From positions 1 through 52,283 of the forward strand of contig JBJEPS010000057.1 of NCBI GenBank assembly GCA_051881355.1: a stretch of 52,283 nt of DNA, in the 5' to 3' direction. Position 1 is the first letter of the stretch. Every line of letters starts with the position of its first letter. Positions 32,616 through 41,479 of this stretch are shown here, in pieces. Below the pieces are notes generated by a model. It saw nothing but the letters and a program-made list of their open reading frames with translations, was not told the DNA's origin and did not search any database. The DNA comes from Fimenecus sp051881355. Its GTDB lineage: Bacteria > Bacillota > Clostridia > Oscillospirales > Acutalibacteraceae. The position numbers and the translations under genes were made by a program.

Positions 32616-33373
32616 TCAATCAGCCCTCCCAACAACAATGCGGCAAGAATATAGCCGGCGGCAATGCCGATAGCAATTACAACGGCTTCACAAAACCGTA
32701 GAATACCTGCCATAATATCTCCGCTGATGATGTCACGAATAGAATTGGTCATTGCAATGCCGGGTATGAGCAGCATAATATTGCCGATAATAATTTTGTC
32801 AGCGTGCTGCCCAAAGCCAACGGCAACGCACAAAAAGGTGAGCGCACACAGAATGAACGATGAAACAACATTTGCAAATACCATGTTGACCTGTGTACGG
32901 TCAATGGCAAATACAACGGCTTTGAGCAGCGCACCGAGCAGGGCGGCTGCGACAGCATCTAACGCATTGCCGCCGAAAAATAACGTGAATGCGCCTGCGA
33001 TTAAAGCATACGCAAAACATTCCACCCAAAACGGATAGCGTTTTCCACTGTCTATTTTTTGCAGTTCATTCAAAATGTATTGCAATGCAGGTTTGTCTGT
33101 GCAAATTTTGCGAGACAGTGCATTTAAGCTGTGCAGCTTATCTAAATCCGTTGTATATTTGTGAATGCGCCTGGTTTGCGTAAGCGTATGATTTTGCGCG
33201 TCGGTTACAGTTACAATAATGCTGGATGTAATGGTAAACACATCGGCGCGTTTGACATCATACGTCATTAAAATGCGTTGGACCGAATCTTCCACACGGC
33301 TGATTTCCGCACCGCTGATCAGCATTCGTTCGCCAATATCCAGGGACATATTGAGCAGTTCCTCCGTTTTCAT
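32612..33373 (-). CDS. threonine/serine exporter, N-terminal half (ThrE/YjjP type)
   Basis: A DUF1212/ThrE family protein, 253 residues. The N-terminal cytosolic part (to about residue 115) has the family block GERMLISGAEISRVEDSVQRIL, in two parts, and TVTDAQNHTLTQTRRI. About five membrane helices follow, containing LLIPGIAMTNSIRDIISGD, the most conserved segment. A GTG nine bases upstream could extend the frame, but AGGAGG adjoins it and is well spaced from the ATG at 33373. The gene overlaps its partner by four bases. It is divergent from glf. Confidence 0.88.
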   Translation of the reverse strand: MKTEELLNMSLDIGERMLISGAEISRVEDSVQRILMTYDVKRADVFTITSSIIVTVTDAQNHTLTQTRRIHKYTTDLDKLHSLNALSRKICTDKPALQYILNELQKIDSGKRYPFWVECFAYALIAGAFTLFFGGNALDAVAAALLGALLKAVVFAIDRTQVNMVFANVVSSFILCALTFLCVAVGFGQHADKIIIGNIMLLIPGIAMTNSIRDIISGDIMAGILRFCEAVVIAIGIAAGYILAALLLGGLIE

Positions 33374-33480
33374 TTCAGACACCTCCTGCCGAACATAATA
33401 CTACCATAAAATCGGCGGAATATCCATCATTTTTTCTGAAAACTGAAAATTGTAAAAATTGACGATTTTTTGTGAAGCTC

Positions 33481-33509
33481 TTTTCAATTTGTAAAAACAA
33501 TGCTATAAT
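33481..33509 (+). promoter_or_regulatory. promoter of the polysaccharide locus (glf)
   Basis: A perfect TATAAT at 33504-33509 is preceded at 17 bases by TTTTCA (4 of 6 match). It lies 36 bases before the glf start in the gap shared with the divergent exporter genes. Confidence 0.62.
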
Positions 33510-33545
33510 AAAACAACGCCTTTTTGGATTTTAAAGGAGAATACT

Positions 33546-34643
33546 ATGAAACAATATGATTATTTAATTGTCGGCTGTGGATTATTCGGCGCGGTATTTG
33601 CACATGAAGCAAAACAGAAGGGAAAAAGTGTTCTGTTCGTGGAAAAGAGAAATCATATCGGCGGAAACATCTATTGCGAATTGCAGGCGGATATTTCAGT
33701 ACACAAGTACGGTGCACATATTTTCCATACAAGCAATAAACGCGTATGGGACTATGTCAATCAATTTGCGGAATTTAACAATTTCATCAATTCTCCAATC
33801 GCAAATTATAAAGGCGAAATCTACAATTTGCCCTTTAATATGAACACCTTCAGCAAAATGTTTAATATCTCCACGCCGCAACAGGCGCAAGAGATTATTG
33901 AAGCACAGCGCGGAGAAATCAAGGGTGAACCGCAGAATTTGGAGGAACAAGCAATCAGTCTTGTTGGCAGAGAGGTGTATACAAAGCTGATTAAAGGCTA
34001 TACGGAAAAACAGTGGGGGCGTGACTGTAAGGATTTGCCTGCGTTTATTATCAAACGTCTGCCGGTGCGCTATACTTATAATAATAACTATTTTAATGAC
34101 CGATATCAGGGTATTCCCGTCGACGGATACACGGCGTTGGTGGAAAAATTGATTGACGGTTGCGATGTACGCTTAAATACGGACTTTTTCTCTGATAAAG
34201 AGAAATACCTTTCCATGGCAGACAAATGTCTGTATACCGGTATGATTGATGCGTATTATGACTATTGCTACGGCGAGCTTGGGTACAGAAGTCTGCGTTT
34301 TGAAACGGAAACACTGGATATGCCGAATTATCAGGGTGTCGCTGTTGTCAATTATACAGAGCGTGAAATTCCGTATACGCGTATCATTGAACACAAGCAC
34401 TTTGCGTTTGGCACGCAGGAAAAGACTGTGATTACCAAAGAATATCCGGTGGACTGGAAAGCCGGAATGGAACCGTATTACCCAATTAACGACGAACAAA
34501 ATACGGCGCTGTATCAAAAATATGCGGATTTAGCCGCACAGGAAACCAAAGTACTTTTTGGTGGCAGATTGGCGCAGTATAAATATTATGATATGGACAA
34601 ATGTGTGGAATCGGCTCTTGCGCTTTGTGACCGTGTGCTGTAA
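33546..34643 (+). CDS. glf: UDP-galactopyranose mutase
   Basis: This flavoenzyme interconverts UDP-galactopyranose and UDP-galactofuranose and so supplies galactofuranose for surface glycans. The 365 residues show the FAD-binding start DYLIVGCGLFGAVFAHEA, VEKRNHIGGNIY, YGAHIFHTSNKRVWDYVN, the family block EKQWGRDCKDLP, and the C-terminal GGRLAQYKYYDMDKC. Length is normal. AAAGGAG lies before the start. It heads the polysaccharide locus, which implies that the polymer contains galactofuranose. Confidence 0.97.
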   Translation: MKQYDYLIVGCGLFGAVFAHEAKQKGKSVLFVEKRNHIGGNIYCELQADISVHKYGAHIFHTSNKRVWDYVNQFAEFNNFINSPIANYKGEIYNLPFNMNTFSKMFNISTPQQAQEIIEAQRGEIKGEPQNLEEQAISLVGREVYTKLIKGYTEKQWGRDCKDLPAFIIKRLPVRYTYNNNYFNDRYQGIPVDGYTALVEKLIDGCDVRLNTDFFSDKEKYLSMADKCLYTGMIDAYYDYCYGELGYRSLRFETETLDMPNYQGVAVVNYTEREIPYTRIIEHKHFAFGTQEKTVITKEYPVDWKAGMEPYYPINDEQNTALYQKYADLAAQETKVLFGGRLAQYKYYDMDKCVESALALCDRVL

Positions 34644-34652
34644 ATCGAAGGG

Positions 34653-34681
34653 TTGAAAATCCGGTCGCATAATGCTATAAT
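34653..34681 (+). promoter_or_regulatory. internal sigma-A promoter of the glycosyltransferase genes
   Basis: TTGAAA at 34653-34658, a 17-base spacer and a perfect TATAAT at 34676-34681. It lies between glf and the first GT2 gene, so the rest of the locus can be transcribed separately from glf. Confidence 0.8.
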
Positions 34682-34692
34682 AACTTGATTTT

Positions 34693-34716
34693 GCTGTAAA
34701 AAAAGGTTTTTACGGC
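34693..34716 (+). other. hairpin in the leader of the glycosyltransferase operon
   Basis: The 10-bp stem GCTGTAAAAA/TTTTTACGGC (one T-G pair) with loop AAGG lies just after the transcription start expected from the internal promoter, followed by AGTTTT. It may be a weak attenuator or an mRNA-stabilising stem. Confidence 0.45.
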
Positions 34717-34751
34717 AGTTTTGGAAACACATCAAAAAGGAGTGTCTGTTT

Positions 34752-35810
34752 TTGAAAACTGCAACCGTCAGTGTGATTATGCCTGTATACGGTGTCGAGG
34801 ACTATGTCGGCGCCGCGATTGAGAGTATACAAAATCAATCCTTTACCGATTGGGAAATGTTCGCCGTGGATGACGGTACCAAGGACAGAAGCGGTGAAAT
34901 CTGTGACGCATATGCTGCAAAGGACAGCCGTATCCATGTGATTCATAAGGAAAACGGCGGCGCTCCGAGTGCCCGCAACACAGCAATTGATATGGCGAAC
35001 GGTAAATACTTTTATTTTATGGATTCAGATGACTTTGCCGAGCCAACAATGCTTGCCGATATGGTATCTGCCGCGGAAGAACACAACGCGCAGCTTGTAG
35101 TCGCCGGATTTTATATTGATACCTATTATTCCGATACGGAAAAATATACGCAAGAGCAAGGCGTAGACGGCAAGGTTTATGCTTCACAGCAGGCGTTTCG
35201 GGAGGATGCGTATCGGCTTTTTGACAAAAATCTGCTGTATACGCCGTGGAATAAGCTGTATTCTGGGGACTTTATTCGGGAAAATAAGCTCTATTTCCCC
35301 AATACGTTTTGGGATGATTTTCCATTTAACTTAAGTGTATTGCGCGACGTAGAGCGCGTGGTCGTCATTTCGGGCAAGTATTACCATTTTATTCGCAAAC
35401 GCGCGGAGTCTGAAACGACGAAGTATCGCAGCGATATGTATGAAAAACGCGAGGAAGAACACGGCTGGATGGTAGACTTGTACCGTCACTGGGGCGTAGA
35501 CGATGCAAACAGTCAGGAATTTTTGGCGCGCCGCTATATTGAGCGTGCGATTGGCTGTGTTGAAAATGTGACGAACAAAAGCTGTACCCTGCCGCTAAAA
35601 GAGAAAATAGCGGAAATCCGAAAAATCATTTCCAATGAAAGGGTCAAGGCTTTGCTTCCGGTCATGCATGCGCAGTCTGCGTATATGAAATTGATGTTGA
35701 TACCGATAAAAATGCAGAGTGCGTCGTTAACTTATTTGGAGGGTCGCGTGATTTCCAAAGTGAAATCCGGCAATGTGAAACTGTTTGCCTCCTTAAAGGC
35801 AAAACGGTAA
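34752..35810 (+). CDS. glycosyltransferase family 2 (first)
   Basis: A GT-A fold inverting glycosyltransferase, 352 residues, cytosolic. VSVIMPVYGVEDYVGAAIES opens the nucleotide-sugar-binding half. FAVDDGTKDRS and HKENGGAPSARNTAID follow, and the metal-binding FMDSDD lies at about residue 98. The start is TTG at 34752 with AGGAG at 34738-34742. The C-terminal part contains no membrane helix. Neither the sugar donor nor the acceptor can be read from sequence. It is 11 bases ahead of the next GT2 gene. Confidence 0.9.
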   Translation: MKTATVSVIMPVYGVEDYVGAAIESIQNQSFTDWEMFAVDDGTKDRSGEICDAYAAKDSRIHVIHKENGGAPSARNTAIDMANGKYFYFMDSDDFAEPTMLADMVSAAEEHNAQLVVAGFYIDTYYSDTEKYTQEQGVDGKVYASQQAFREDAYRLFDKNLLYTPWNKLYSGDFIRENKLYFPNTFWDDFPFNLSVLRDVERVVVISGKYYHFIRKRAESETTKYRSDMYEKREEEHGWMVDLYRHWGVDDANSQEFLARRYIERAIGCVENVTNKSCTLPLKEKIAEIRKIISNERVKALLPVMHAQSAYMKLMLIPIKMQSASLTYLEGRVISKVKSGNVKLFASLKAKR

Positions 35811-35821
35811 GGGGTTACATT

Positions 35822-36895
35822 ATGCAAGACAAACCTTTTTTCAGCGTGGTTATGCCGGTTTATAATGTGGAAAAGTACTTGGAACAGGCTATCAACAGTG
35901 TGCTTGCGCAAACCTTTTCGGATTTTGAACTGATTTTGGTGGATGACTGTTCAACAGATGCTTCTTCTGGAATCTGCAGCAAAATGCAAGAAAGCGACCA
36001 ACGTGTCAAAGCCTTTTTTTTGCCGAAAAACAGCGGCGCAAGTTATGCACGAACAGTCGGACTTTCAAAGGCATGCGGACAATATATCTTATTTATGGAT
36101 TCTGACGACACCCTCAGTGCGGATTTGTTTTCTGCCGCTTTTGCGGAAATCAAGGAATTTCCTGCCGATATTGTTATGTATGATGCTTTGGAAGTGTATG
36201 TGGACGACAGGGGCACGGTGTACGACCGAGTTGAAGTGCGTTTCCCACAAAAACGCTTACAGACTTCGCGAGAGATACAAAAGGAAGTCATTTCCATTGA
36301 AAAAACAACTTTGTTTGGCTATCTTTGGAACAAATTTTACAAAGCGGAGTTGTTGCAGCGCGCTGGGATTGCATTTGAAAATATGCCGCTGAATGAAGAT
36401 TTCAAATATAACATCGATGTTTTTCCGTTTGCGGAAACATTTTCCGCTTTGGGGTTGATCGGGTATCAGTACTATAAGCGTGAAAATGTCAGTTTGACAG
36501 GGCGGTTTGTAAAGAATTACTTCGAATTGCAGATGATGCGGATACAGTATTTGACTGATTTTTACAAACGGCAAAATTTATACGCGGACGGTGTCGCTGA
36601 GGTTTTATGTGCAATTTATGTGCGAAGCCTGTATTCCGCCTTACAGCGAAATATGGATAGTCGCGCTGAAATGAATCGTAACGCGCAAAAGGCATGGTTG
36701 CTTTCGCAGTACCAAACGGATATGTTTCGTGAACTAATGCCGTATTCAAATCCGTCCGGTAAACTGCAAACCATAATGTCTTCTGCCCTACAAAAGCAAA
36801 ATACACCGATCGTGTTCGGTATCGCAAGAGTGATTTATTTTATCAAAGTCAAATTTCCGACGGTTTTTGCAAAACTGAAAGCAAACCGTTCCTAA
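35822..36895 (+). CDS. glycosyltransferase family 2 (second)
   Basis: A 357-residue GT2 enzyme with FSVVMPVYNVEKYLEQAINS, ILVDDCSTDASS, LPKNSGASYARTVGL and the DXD site in LFMDSDD at about residue 97. It lacks membrane helices. EDFKYNIDVFPF in the middle fits the acceptor-proximal region of such enzymes. It follows the first GT2 closely and precedes the GT4 gene by 13 bases. It should add one sugar of the repeat unit; which one is unknown. Confidence 0.9.
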   Translation: MQDKPFFSVVMPVYNVEKYLEQAINSVLAQTFSDFELILVDDCSTDASSGICSKMQESDQRVKAFFLPKNSGASYARTVGLSKACGQYILFMDSDDTLSADLFSAAFAEIKEFPADIVMYDALEVYVDDRGTVYDRVEVRFPQKRLQTSREIQKEVISIEKTTLFGYLWNKFYKAELLQRAGIAFENMPLNEDFKYNIDVFPFAETFSALGLIGYQYYKRENVSLTGRFVKNYFELQMMRIQYLTDFYKRQNLYADGVAEVLCAIYVRSLYSALQRNMDSRAEMNRNAQKAWLLSQYQTDMFRELMPYSNPSGKLQTIMSSALQKQNTPIVFGIARVIYFIKVKFPTVFAKLKANRS

Positions 36896-36908
36896 GCGGG
36901 GGTGTGTA

Positions 36909-38009
36909 ATGAAACAGGTTTTAATCGGTGCGATTATGGACGGCAAAGCGGGTGGTATAGACCGTTACATTCTGAATTTGTTTCGCGAGTTGAATCAACA
37001 AAGCGCCGAATTCGATTTTTTTACCAATCAAATCTCCGAACCGTTGCAGAAGGATTTGCAAGCACAAGGTGCCGATTTATTTCAAACGGCAGGTTTTGCA
37101 CATCCCGTTCGGCAGTATCGAGATTTCAAGAAAATATTTTCGCATAAAAAATATGATACGGCGTATTTTAACTTGTCCACAGCGATAGGTTTTGTCGGTC
37201 CGTACGTTGCAAAACGATGCGGGGTAGAAAAAATTGTGATTCACAGTCATACAACGGGATGTGATATTTCCAATCCCTATAAGAGAAAACTGATGACTGT
37301 AATTCATCGAATTAGCCGTTTGATTTTATATCGATTTGGAACGGATTTTTATGCTTGCTCTAAAGAGGCGGGCGATTGGATGTTCCCAAAGCGTATTGTC
37401 AGCGGTGCGTCTTTTCAAATTGTAAAAAATGCCATTCATACGCAAAATTTTGTGTTGGACGAGGATTTGCGTGCGCAAATGCGCGAACAATTAGGTCTTG
37501 AGGACTGCTTCGTGGTTGGGCACGTCGGCAATTTTGTATATCAGAAAAATCATGCTTTTTTATTGCGCGTTTTTTCAGATGTATCAAAGGTAGATGCTGC
37601 TGCACGTTTATTGCTGGTCGGAGACGGTGCGCTGTTTGAGGAGACAAAAGCACAAGCTGCAAATCTCGGCATCGCGGATAAGGTGTTGTTTGCCGGCAGA
37701 AGAACGGACGCTAATCTGTATATGCAGGCGATGGACGCCTTTGCCTTTCCGTCCAATTTTGAAGGACTGGGTATTGTCGCCATTGAAGCGCAGGCAGCAG
37801 GCTTGCCGTGTATCTGCAGCGACCGCGTTCCACAGGAAGCACATATAACGGATTTATGTATGTTTTTGCCGATTGAAGGGGAAAATGCGGCGGCTGATTG
37901 GGTGTCCGCATTGCAAAAGGCAAAAGAAATTTCCCGCAGTAACCGTGCAGATGAGATTATTGCATCGGGATATGATTTGCAAAGTCAGGATTTAAAACAA
38001 TTGGTGTGA
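36909..38009 (+). CDS. glycosyltransferase family 4 (group 1)
   Basis: A GT-B fold retaining glycosyltransferase of 366 residues, similar to EpsF-type enzymes. The N-terminal domain has MDGKAGGIDRYILNLFREL, and IVIHSHTTG in the middle. The C-terminal nucleotide-sugar domain has VGHVGNFVYQKNH, LLLVGDGALFEE and the EX7E site in FPSNFEGLGIVAIEAQAAGLP (read in two parts). It is soluble and probably membrane-associated. The GGGGGTG stretch before the start is a fair ribosome binding site. It sits between two GT2 genes and the polymerase gene. Confidence 0.92.
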   Translation: MKQVLIGAIMDGKAGGIDRYILNLFRELNQQSAEFDFFTNQISEPLQKDLQAQGADLFQTAGFAHPVRQYRDFKKIFSHKKYDTAYFNLSTAIGFVGPYVAKRCGVEKIVIHSHTTGCDISNPYKRKLMTVIHRISRLILYRFGTDFYACSKEAGDWMFPKRIVSGASFQIVKNAIHTQNFVLDEDLRAQMREQLGLEDCFVVGHVGNFVYQKNHAFLLRVFSDVSKVDAAARLLLVGDGALFEETKAQAANLGIADKVLFAGRRTDANLYMQAMDAFAFPSNFEGLGIVAIEAQAAGLPCICSDRVPQEAHITDLCMFLPIEGENAAADWVSALQKAKEISRSNRADEIIASGYDLQSQDLKQLV

Positions 38010-38021
38010 GGATATAGTAAT

Positions 38022-39440
38022 ATGGTAAAAAAAGTTTCGGCATGGTTTTTAAATCCAACATGGTTTAAGTTGATTTACTTTTTGTTGGTATTGCTTTCGT
38101 TTAATAGCTTATGCGCTTTAACGAGGGGGCTAACTCTTGCTTCCTATGCGGTTGCAATTTTGGGCGCGGCAGTTCTGCTGTTCCGCCTTGTTCATTTTAA
38201 ACAATATACAAAAACTCGCGGCATTCTGTGGCTGGTTTTGTTTTGCGGCAGTTATTGTTTATCTGCACTGCTGACGCGTGCATACGGTCTGACTGAAAAT
38301 GTGCAGGCAATGGTATGGATGGTCCTTCAGTTTTTTGTCGTGTATACATATGACAATGCTATGCCGATCGAAAAAGATAAAAAGGAAATCCGTATTATCG
38401 GTTGGTTCTTTTTGCTGTATACCTTTTTGATGGCGTTGACGGCAATCATCATGTTGATTGTTGATTATAATAACTACCGCGAGGTTGCGGAAACGGCTGT
38501 GATTTCGGGCTTTATGTGGAATCGCCTTTGGGGCTTATATACTGACCCGAATTATGGCGCTGTATTTTCGATTGTTTCCATGGTGTTGTCCGTTATGTTC
38601 TGGAAAGGCGCCAAGAAAGGTGTCCGGGCATTTTTAGTTGTCAACTGTGTTTTTGAATTTTTATACATTACATTTTCAGATTCGAGAACGGGCATGGTGG
38701 CTCTGTTGGTTACCGTAGCTGCAGCTTCTTATCTATTCGGATTGCGATGGAAAAAAATTGAAAATAAAAGCACGGTTTTCCGCGGGACGGTTTCTGTTGT
38801 GTTGGCATTGCTCCTTGCGCTGGCGTCTCTTGGCGTTCTGAAAGTTGTGCAGGTAAGCGGCAATGCACTGAAAACATGGCAGTATGAGCAGGAAATCGAA
38901 AACGGCGAGTATATCGGTACAGAAATTCCGGAAAACATCATCGGCAGAACGGAGTCGGATATCAATAATGATGTCAGCAACCGCCGTTTTGCAATTTGGC
39001 AAAGCGGATTGGAGATTTTTAAAACCAGGCCTTTATTTGGGATAACTTTCCGCAATTATATTCCGTATGCTGAGCAGAATCTGCCTGAAACGTATATTGT
39101 TAATAACGATTCCGGAAAATTTGCGAGTATGCACAATAGCTTTGTCGACGTCTTGGTCAGCCAAGGTGTTTTAGGTTTTATCCTCTTGCTTTGTTTCATC
39201 GCATCTGTAATCACGGTCATTTTTCGCTTTTTCTTCAAAGCAAAAGGGGAAGACTACAAGTACAATACTTTCCTGCTTTTATGCTTTTTACCCGTATTTG
39301 TTTCAATGATGTTCTATTCTGAGACTTTCTATATGAATACGGGTGGTGCGTTTTTGTTCTGGTCTTTCTTAGGCTATTTCATGCATTCTCTTAACCAAGC
39401 ACACGCAAAATCGCTTTTTGAAAAAACGAATAAGGAGTAA
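38022..39440 (+). CDS. O-antigen ligase/Wzy-like polysaccharide polymerase
   Basis: An integral membrane protein of 472 residues with about 11-12 hydrophobic segments and one large outer loop (about 290-360). The loop ends in SMHNSFVDVLVSQGVLGFI, the conserved His region of the Wzy_C/WaaL superfamily. Upstream, DPNYGAVFSIVS and SDSRTGMVALLV are also typical of this group. In a polysaccharide locus such a protein links repeat units outside the membrane. A terminal KSLFEKTNKE tail is cytosolic. Polymerase is more likely than ligase in a Gram-positive; the linkage made is unknown. Confidence 0.85.
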   Translation: MVKKVSAWFLNPTWFKLIYFLLVLLSFNSLCALTRGLTLASYAVAILGAAVLLFRLVHFKQYTKTRGILWLVLFCGSYCLSALLTRAYGLTENVQAMVWMVLQFFVVYTYDNAMPIEKDKKEIRIIGWFFLLYTFLMALTAIIMLIVDYNNYREVAETAVISGFMWNRLWGLYTDPNYGAVFSIVSMVLSVMFWKGAKKGVRAFLVVNCVFEFLYITFSDSRTGMVALLVTVAAASYLFGLRWKKIENKSTVFRGTVSVVLALLLALASLGVLKVVQVSGNALKTWQYEQEIENGEYIGTEIPENIIGRTESDINNDVSNRRFAIWQSGLEIFKTRPLFGITFRNYIPYAEQNLPETYIVNNDSGKFASMHNSFVDVLVSQGVLGFILLLCFIASVITVIFRFFFKAKGEDYKYNTFLLLCFLPVFVSMMFYSETFYMNTGGAFLFWSFLGYFMHSLNQAHAKSLFEKTNKE

Positions 39441-39445
39441 TTGCG

Positions 39446-40441
39446 ATGCCGAAGGTCAGTGTGATTGTACCCGTTTACAATGTTGCGGCATATTTGTCGA
39501 AGTGTATTGAATCTATACAAAATCAGACTGAAAAAGACATAGAGATTATTTTGGTGAATGACGGCTCAACAGATGAAAGCGGTGCAATTTGTAACGCATA
39601 TGCAGAAAAAGATGGGCGTATCAAGGTGATTCATCAAGAAAACAGCGGGCAGGGCGCAGCTCGGAATACCGGGCTTTCTGCCGCTTGCGGCATGTATGTT
39701 TTGTTCGTGGATTCGGATGATTGGATTGAACCGGATTTGGTTGAAGTAACGGTTGACAAGGCAATGCATACTGCGGCAGAGATGGTAATTTTTGATATTC
39801 GCGCGGTAGATGAACAGCAAAATACAGTTTATATCTCGCACGAATGTCTACCGAATGACACGGTGTTTTCTGCGCAGCAATGCAGTGAGCTTTTGCTGTG
39901 TTCGCCTTCCCCGTGTAATAAGCTTCTGAAGCGAGATTGGCTTTTACAAAATCAATTTGCTTTTCCGCATATGATGTATGAAGATTTAATCGCGCTGTGT
40001 AATTTGTATCCGTTTGTAACTGCTTTTATATATTGGAATGACAAGCCGCTCTACAACTATTTTTTGCGTTCTAATTCTACTCTTCGAAACGGAAATCCGC
40101 AAAAAACTACGGAGGGTAGGATTGCCGCGGTGCTGGAAATTTACAATTTTTATCTGAGAAATGATTTTCTTTCCAAGTACCAGGCGGAAGTAGAGTGGAT
40201 TGTGGCTTACCATGGCTTTTTCCTGCCTTCACGCGAAATTTTAAGTTTTACAAATGAGGAAACGCCCTATCTTGACGCCTTACTTCAAAACTTAGAGAGA
40301 CTTAATATTCTTCCGTATAACAATCCTTATTTTGGGAATCTTTCCAAAAAAGAGCAACTGATGTTTAAAGTGTTGTATGCCAATAAGCATGTGTTCATTC
40401 GCTTGCTTTTTAAAGTGAATAAGCTTATCAAAAGGGGATAA
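39446..40441 (+). CDS. glycosyltransferase family 2 (third)
   Basis: A 331-residue GT2 enzyme starting PKVSVIVPVYNVAAYLSKCI, with ILVNDGSTDESGAICN, HQENSGQGAARNTGL and the DXD site in LFVDSDDW at about residue 95. No membrane helix is seen apart from weak hydrophobicity at the C-terminal end. It begins five bases after the polymerase stop, with AAGGAG inside the end of that gene. Role in the repeat unit is inferred from position only. Confidence 0.9.
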   Translation: MPKVSVIVPVYNVAAYLSKCIESIQNQTEKDIEIILVNDGSTDESGAICNAYAEKDGRIKVIHQENSGQGAARNTGLSAACGMYVLFVDSDDWIEPDLVEVTVDKAMHTAAEMVIFDIRAVDEQQNTVYISHECLPNDTVFSAQQCSELLLCSPSPCNKLLKRDWLLQNQFAFPHMMYEDLIALCNLYPFVTAFIYWNDKPLYNYFLRSNSTLRNGNPQKTTEGRIAAVLEIYNFYLRNDFLSKYQAEVEWIVAYHGFFLPSREILSFTNEETPYLDALLQNLERLNILPYNNPYFGNLSKKEQLMFKVLYANKHVFIRLLFKVNKLIKRG

Positions 40442-40458
40442 TCTTTAGGAGGTTTATC

Positions 40459-41460
40459 ATGGAGAAAGTAATTACAATCACAATTCCGTCCTACAATGTT
40501 GAAAATTTTTTAGAAAACACTTTAGACTCCTTCCTGATAGAAACTGTTTTACAGGATATTGAAGTGCTGATTGTTGATGACGGCTCTAAAGATAAAACCG
40601 CTGAAATTGCAAAGCAGTATTCGGAAAAATATCCCGATACTTTTCGCTTAATTTCAAAAGAAAACGGCGGGCATGGGTCAACGATCAATGTCGGCATAAA
40701 GGAAGCGCGCGGCAAATATTTTAAAGTTGTAGACGGCGACGATTGGGTGGATAAAGATGGCTTTGCTGCGCTTGTAAACGGATTAAAGACCTGCAATTCC
40801 GATTTTGTATTTACCAATTACTATGAATATTATGAAGATGTTGAAGAAACGAAGCCCGTAATCTTTGACTTTTTGGAACCAAACCGCGAATATGCTTTCC
40901 CGCAGGTTTGTGAAAAAAAACTGCTACCGATGCACGCGCTGGTTATCAAAACGAGTATTTTAAAAGAAAACGGTATTCGTCTTGATGAAAAGTGCTTTTA
41001 TGTAGATGTGGAATATGTTTTGTTCCCTGTTCCGTATGTGAAAACCGTAACCTTTTTTGACTGCTATGTGTATATGTACCGTTTGGCGTTGGATACGCAG
41101 AGTGTCAGCATTAAAGGCTTCCAAAAACACAAAGATGACCATACTCGTGTCTGCTTGCATTTGCTGGAATTTGCGCGTGACTATAAAAAACAGCCTGACG
41201 CAGTACCGCAATATGTAAATTATATTGAAACACGTGTTGCGGAGATTGTCCGCACGCAAAGCACGATTTATTCCAGCTTTCCGTGGGACGACAAAGCTGT
41301 AATCGCTGAATTCAAAGACTTTGATGCAAAAGTAAACGCTATAAATCCCGATGTGTATGCGCGTTCGGCGCAAATCAGCAAAAAATTGATGCTTTTGCGC
41401 AAAACGAATTTTAAATTTTATAAATTCATTCAATATTTAAGCGAGAAAGCAAATGGGTAA
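40459..41460 (+). CDS. glycosyltransferase family 2 (fourth)
   Basis: A 333-residue GT2 enzyme of a somewhat different branch. VITITIPSYNVENFLENTLD opens it, then LIVDDGSKDKTAEIA and SKENGGHGSTINVGI, and the metal site reads VVDGDDW rather than MDSDD. It has a perfect AGGAGG before its start. Its end overlaps the most upstream possible start of the beta-mannosidase gene by 8 bases. The variant metal site suggests another donor than the three earlier GT2 enzymes, which is an inference. Confidence 0.9.
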   Translation: MEKVITITIPSYNVENFLENTLDSFLIETVLQDIEVLIVDDGSKDKTAEIAKQYSEKYPDTFRLISKENGGHGSTINVGIKEARGKYFKVVDGDDWVDKDGFAALVNGLKTCNSDFVFTNYYEYYEDVEETKPVIFDFLEPNREYAFPQVCEKKLLPMHALVIKTSILKENGIRLDEKCFYVDVEYVLFPVPYVKTVTFFDCYVYMYRLALDTQSVSIKGFQKHKDDHTRVCLHLLEFARDYKKQPDAVPQYVNYIETRVAEIVRTQSTIYSSFPWDDKAVIAEFKDFDAKVNAINPDVYARSAQISKKLMLLRKTNFKFYKFIQYLSEKANG

Positions 41461-41479
41461 TCCTATTTTGAGGGCGAAA

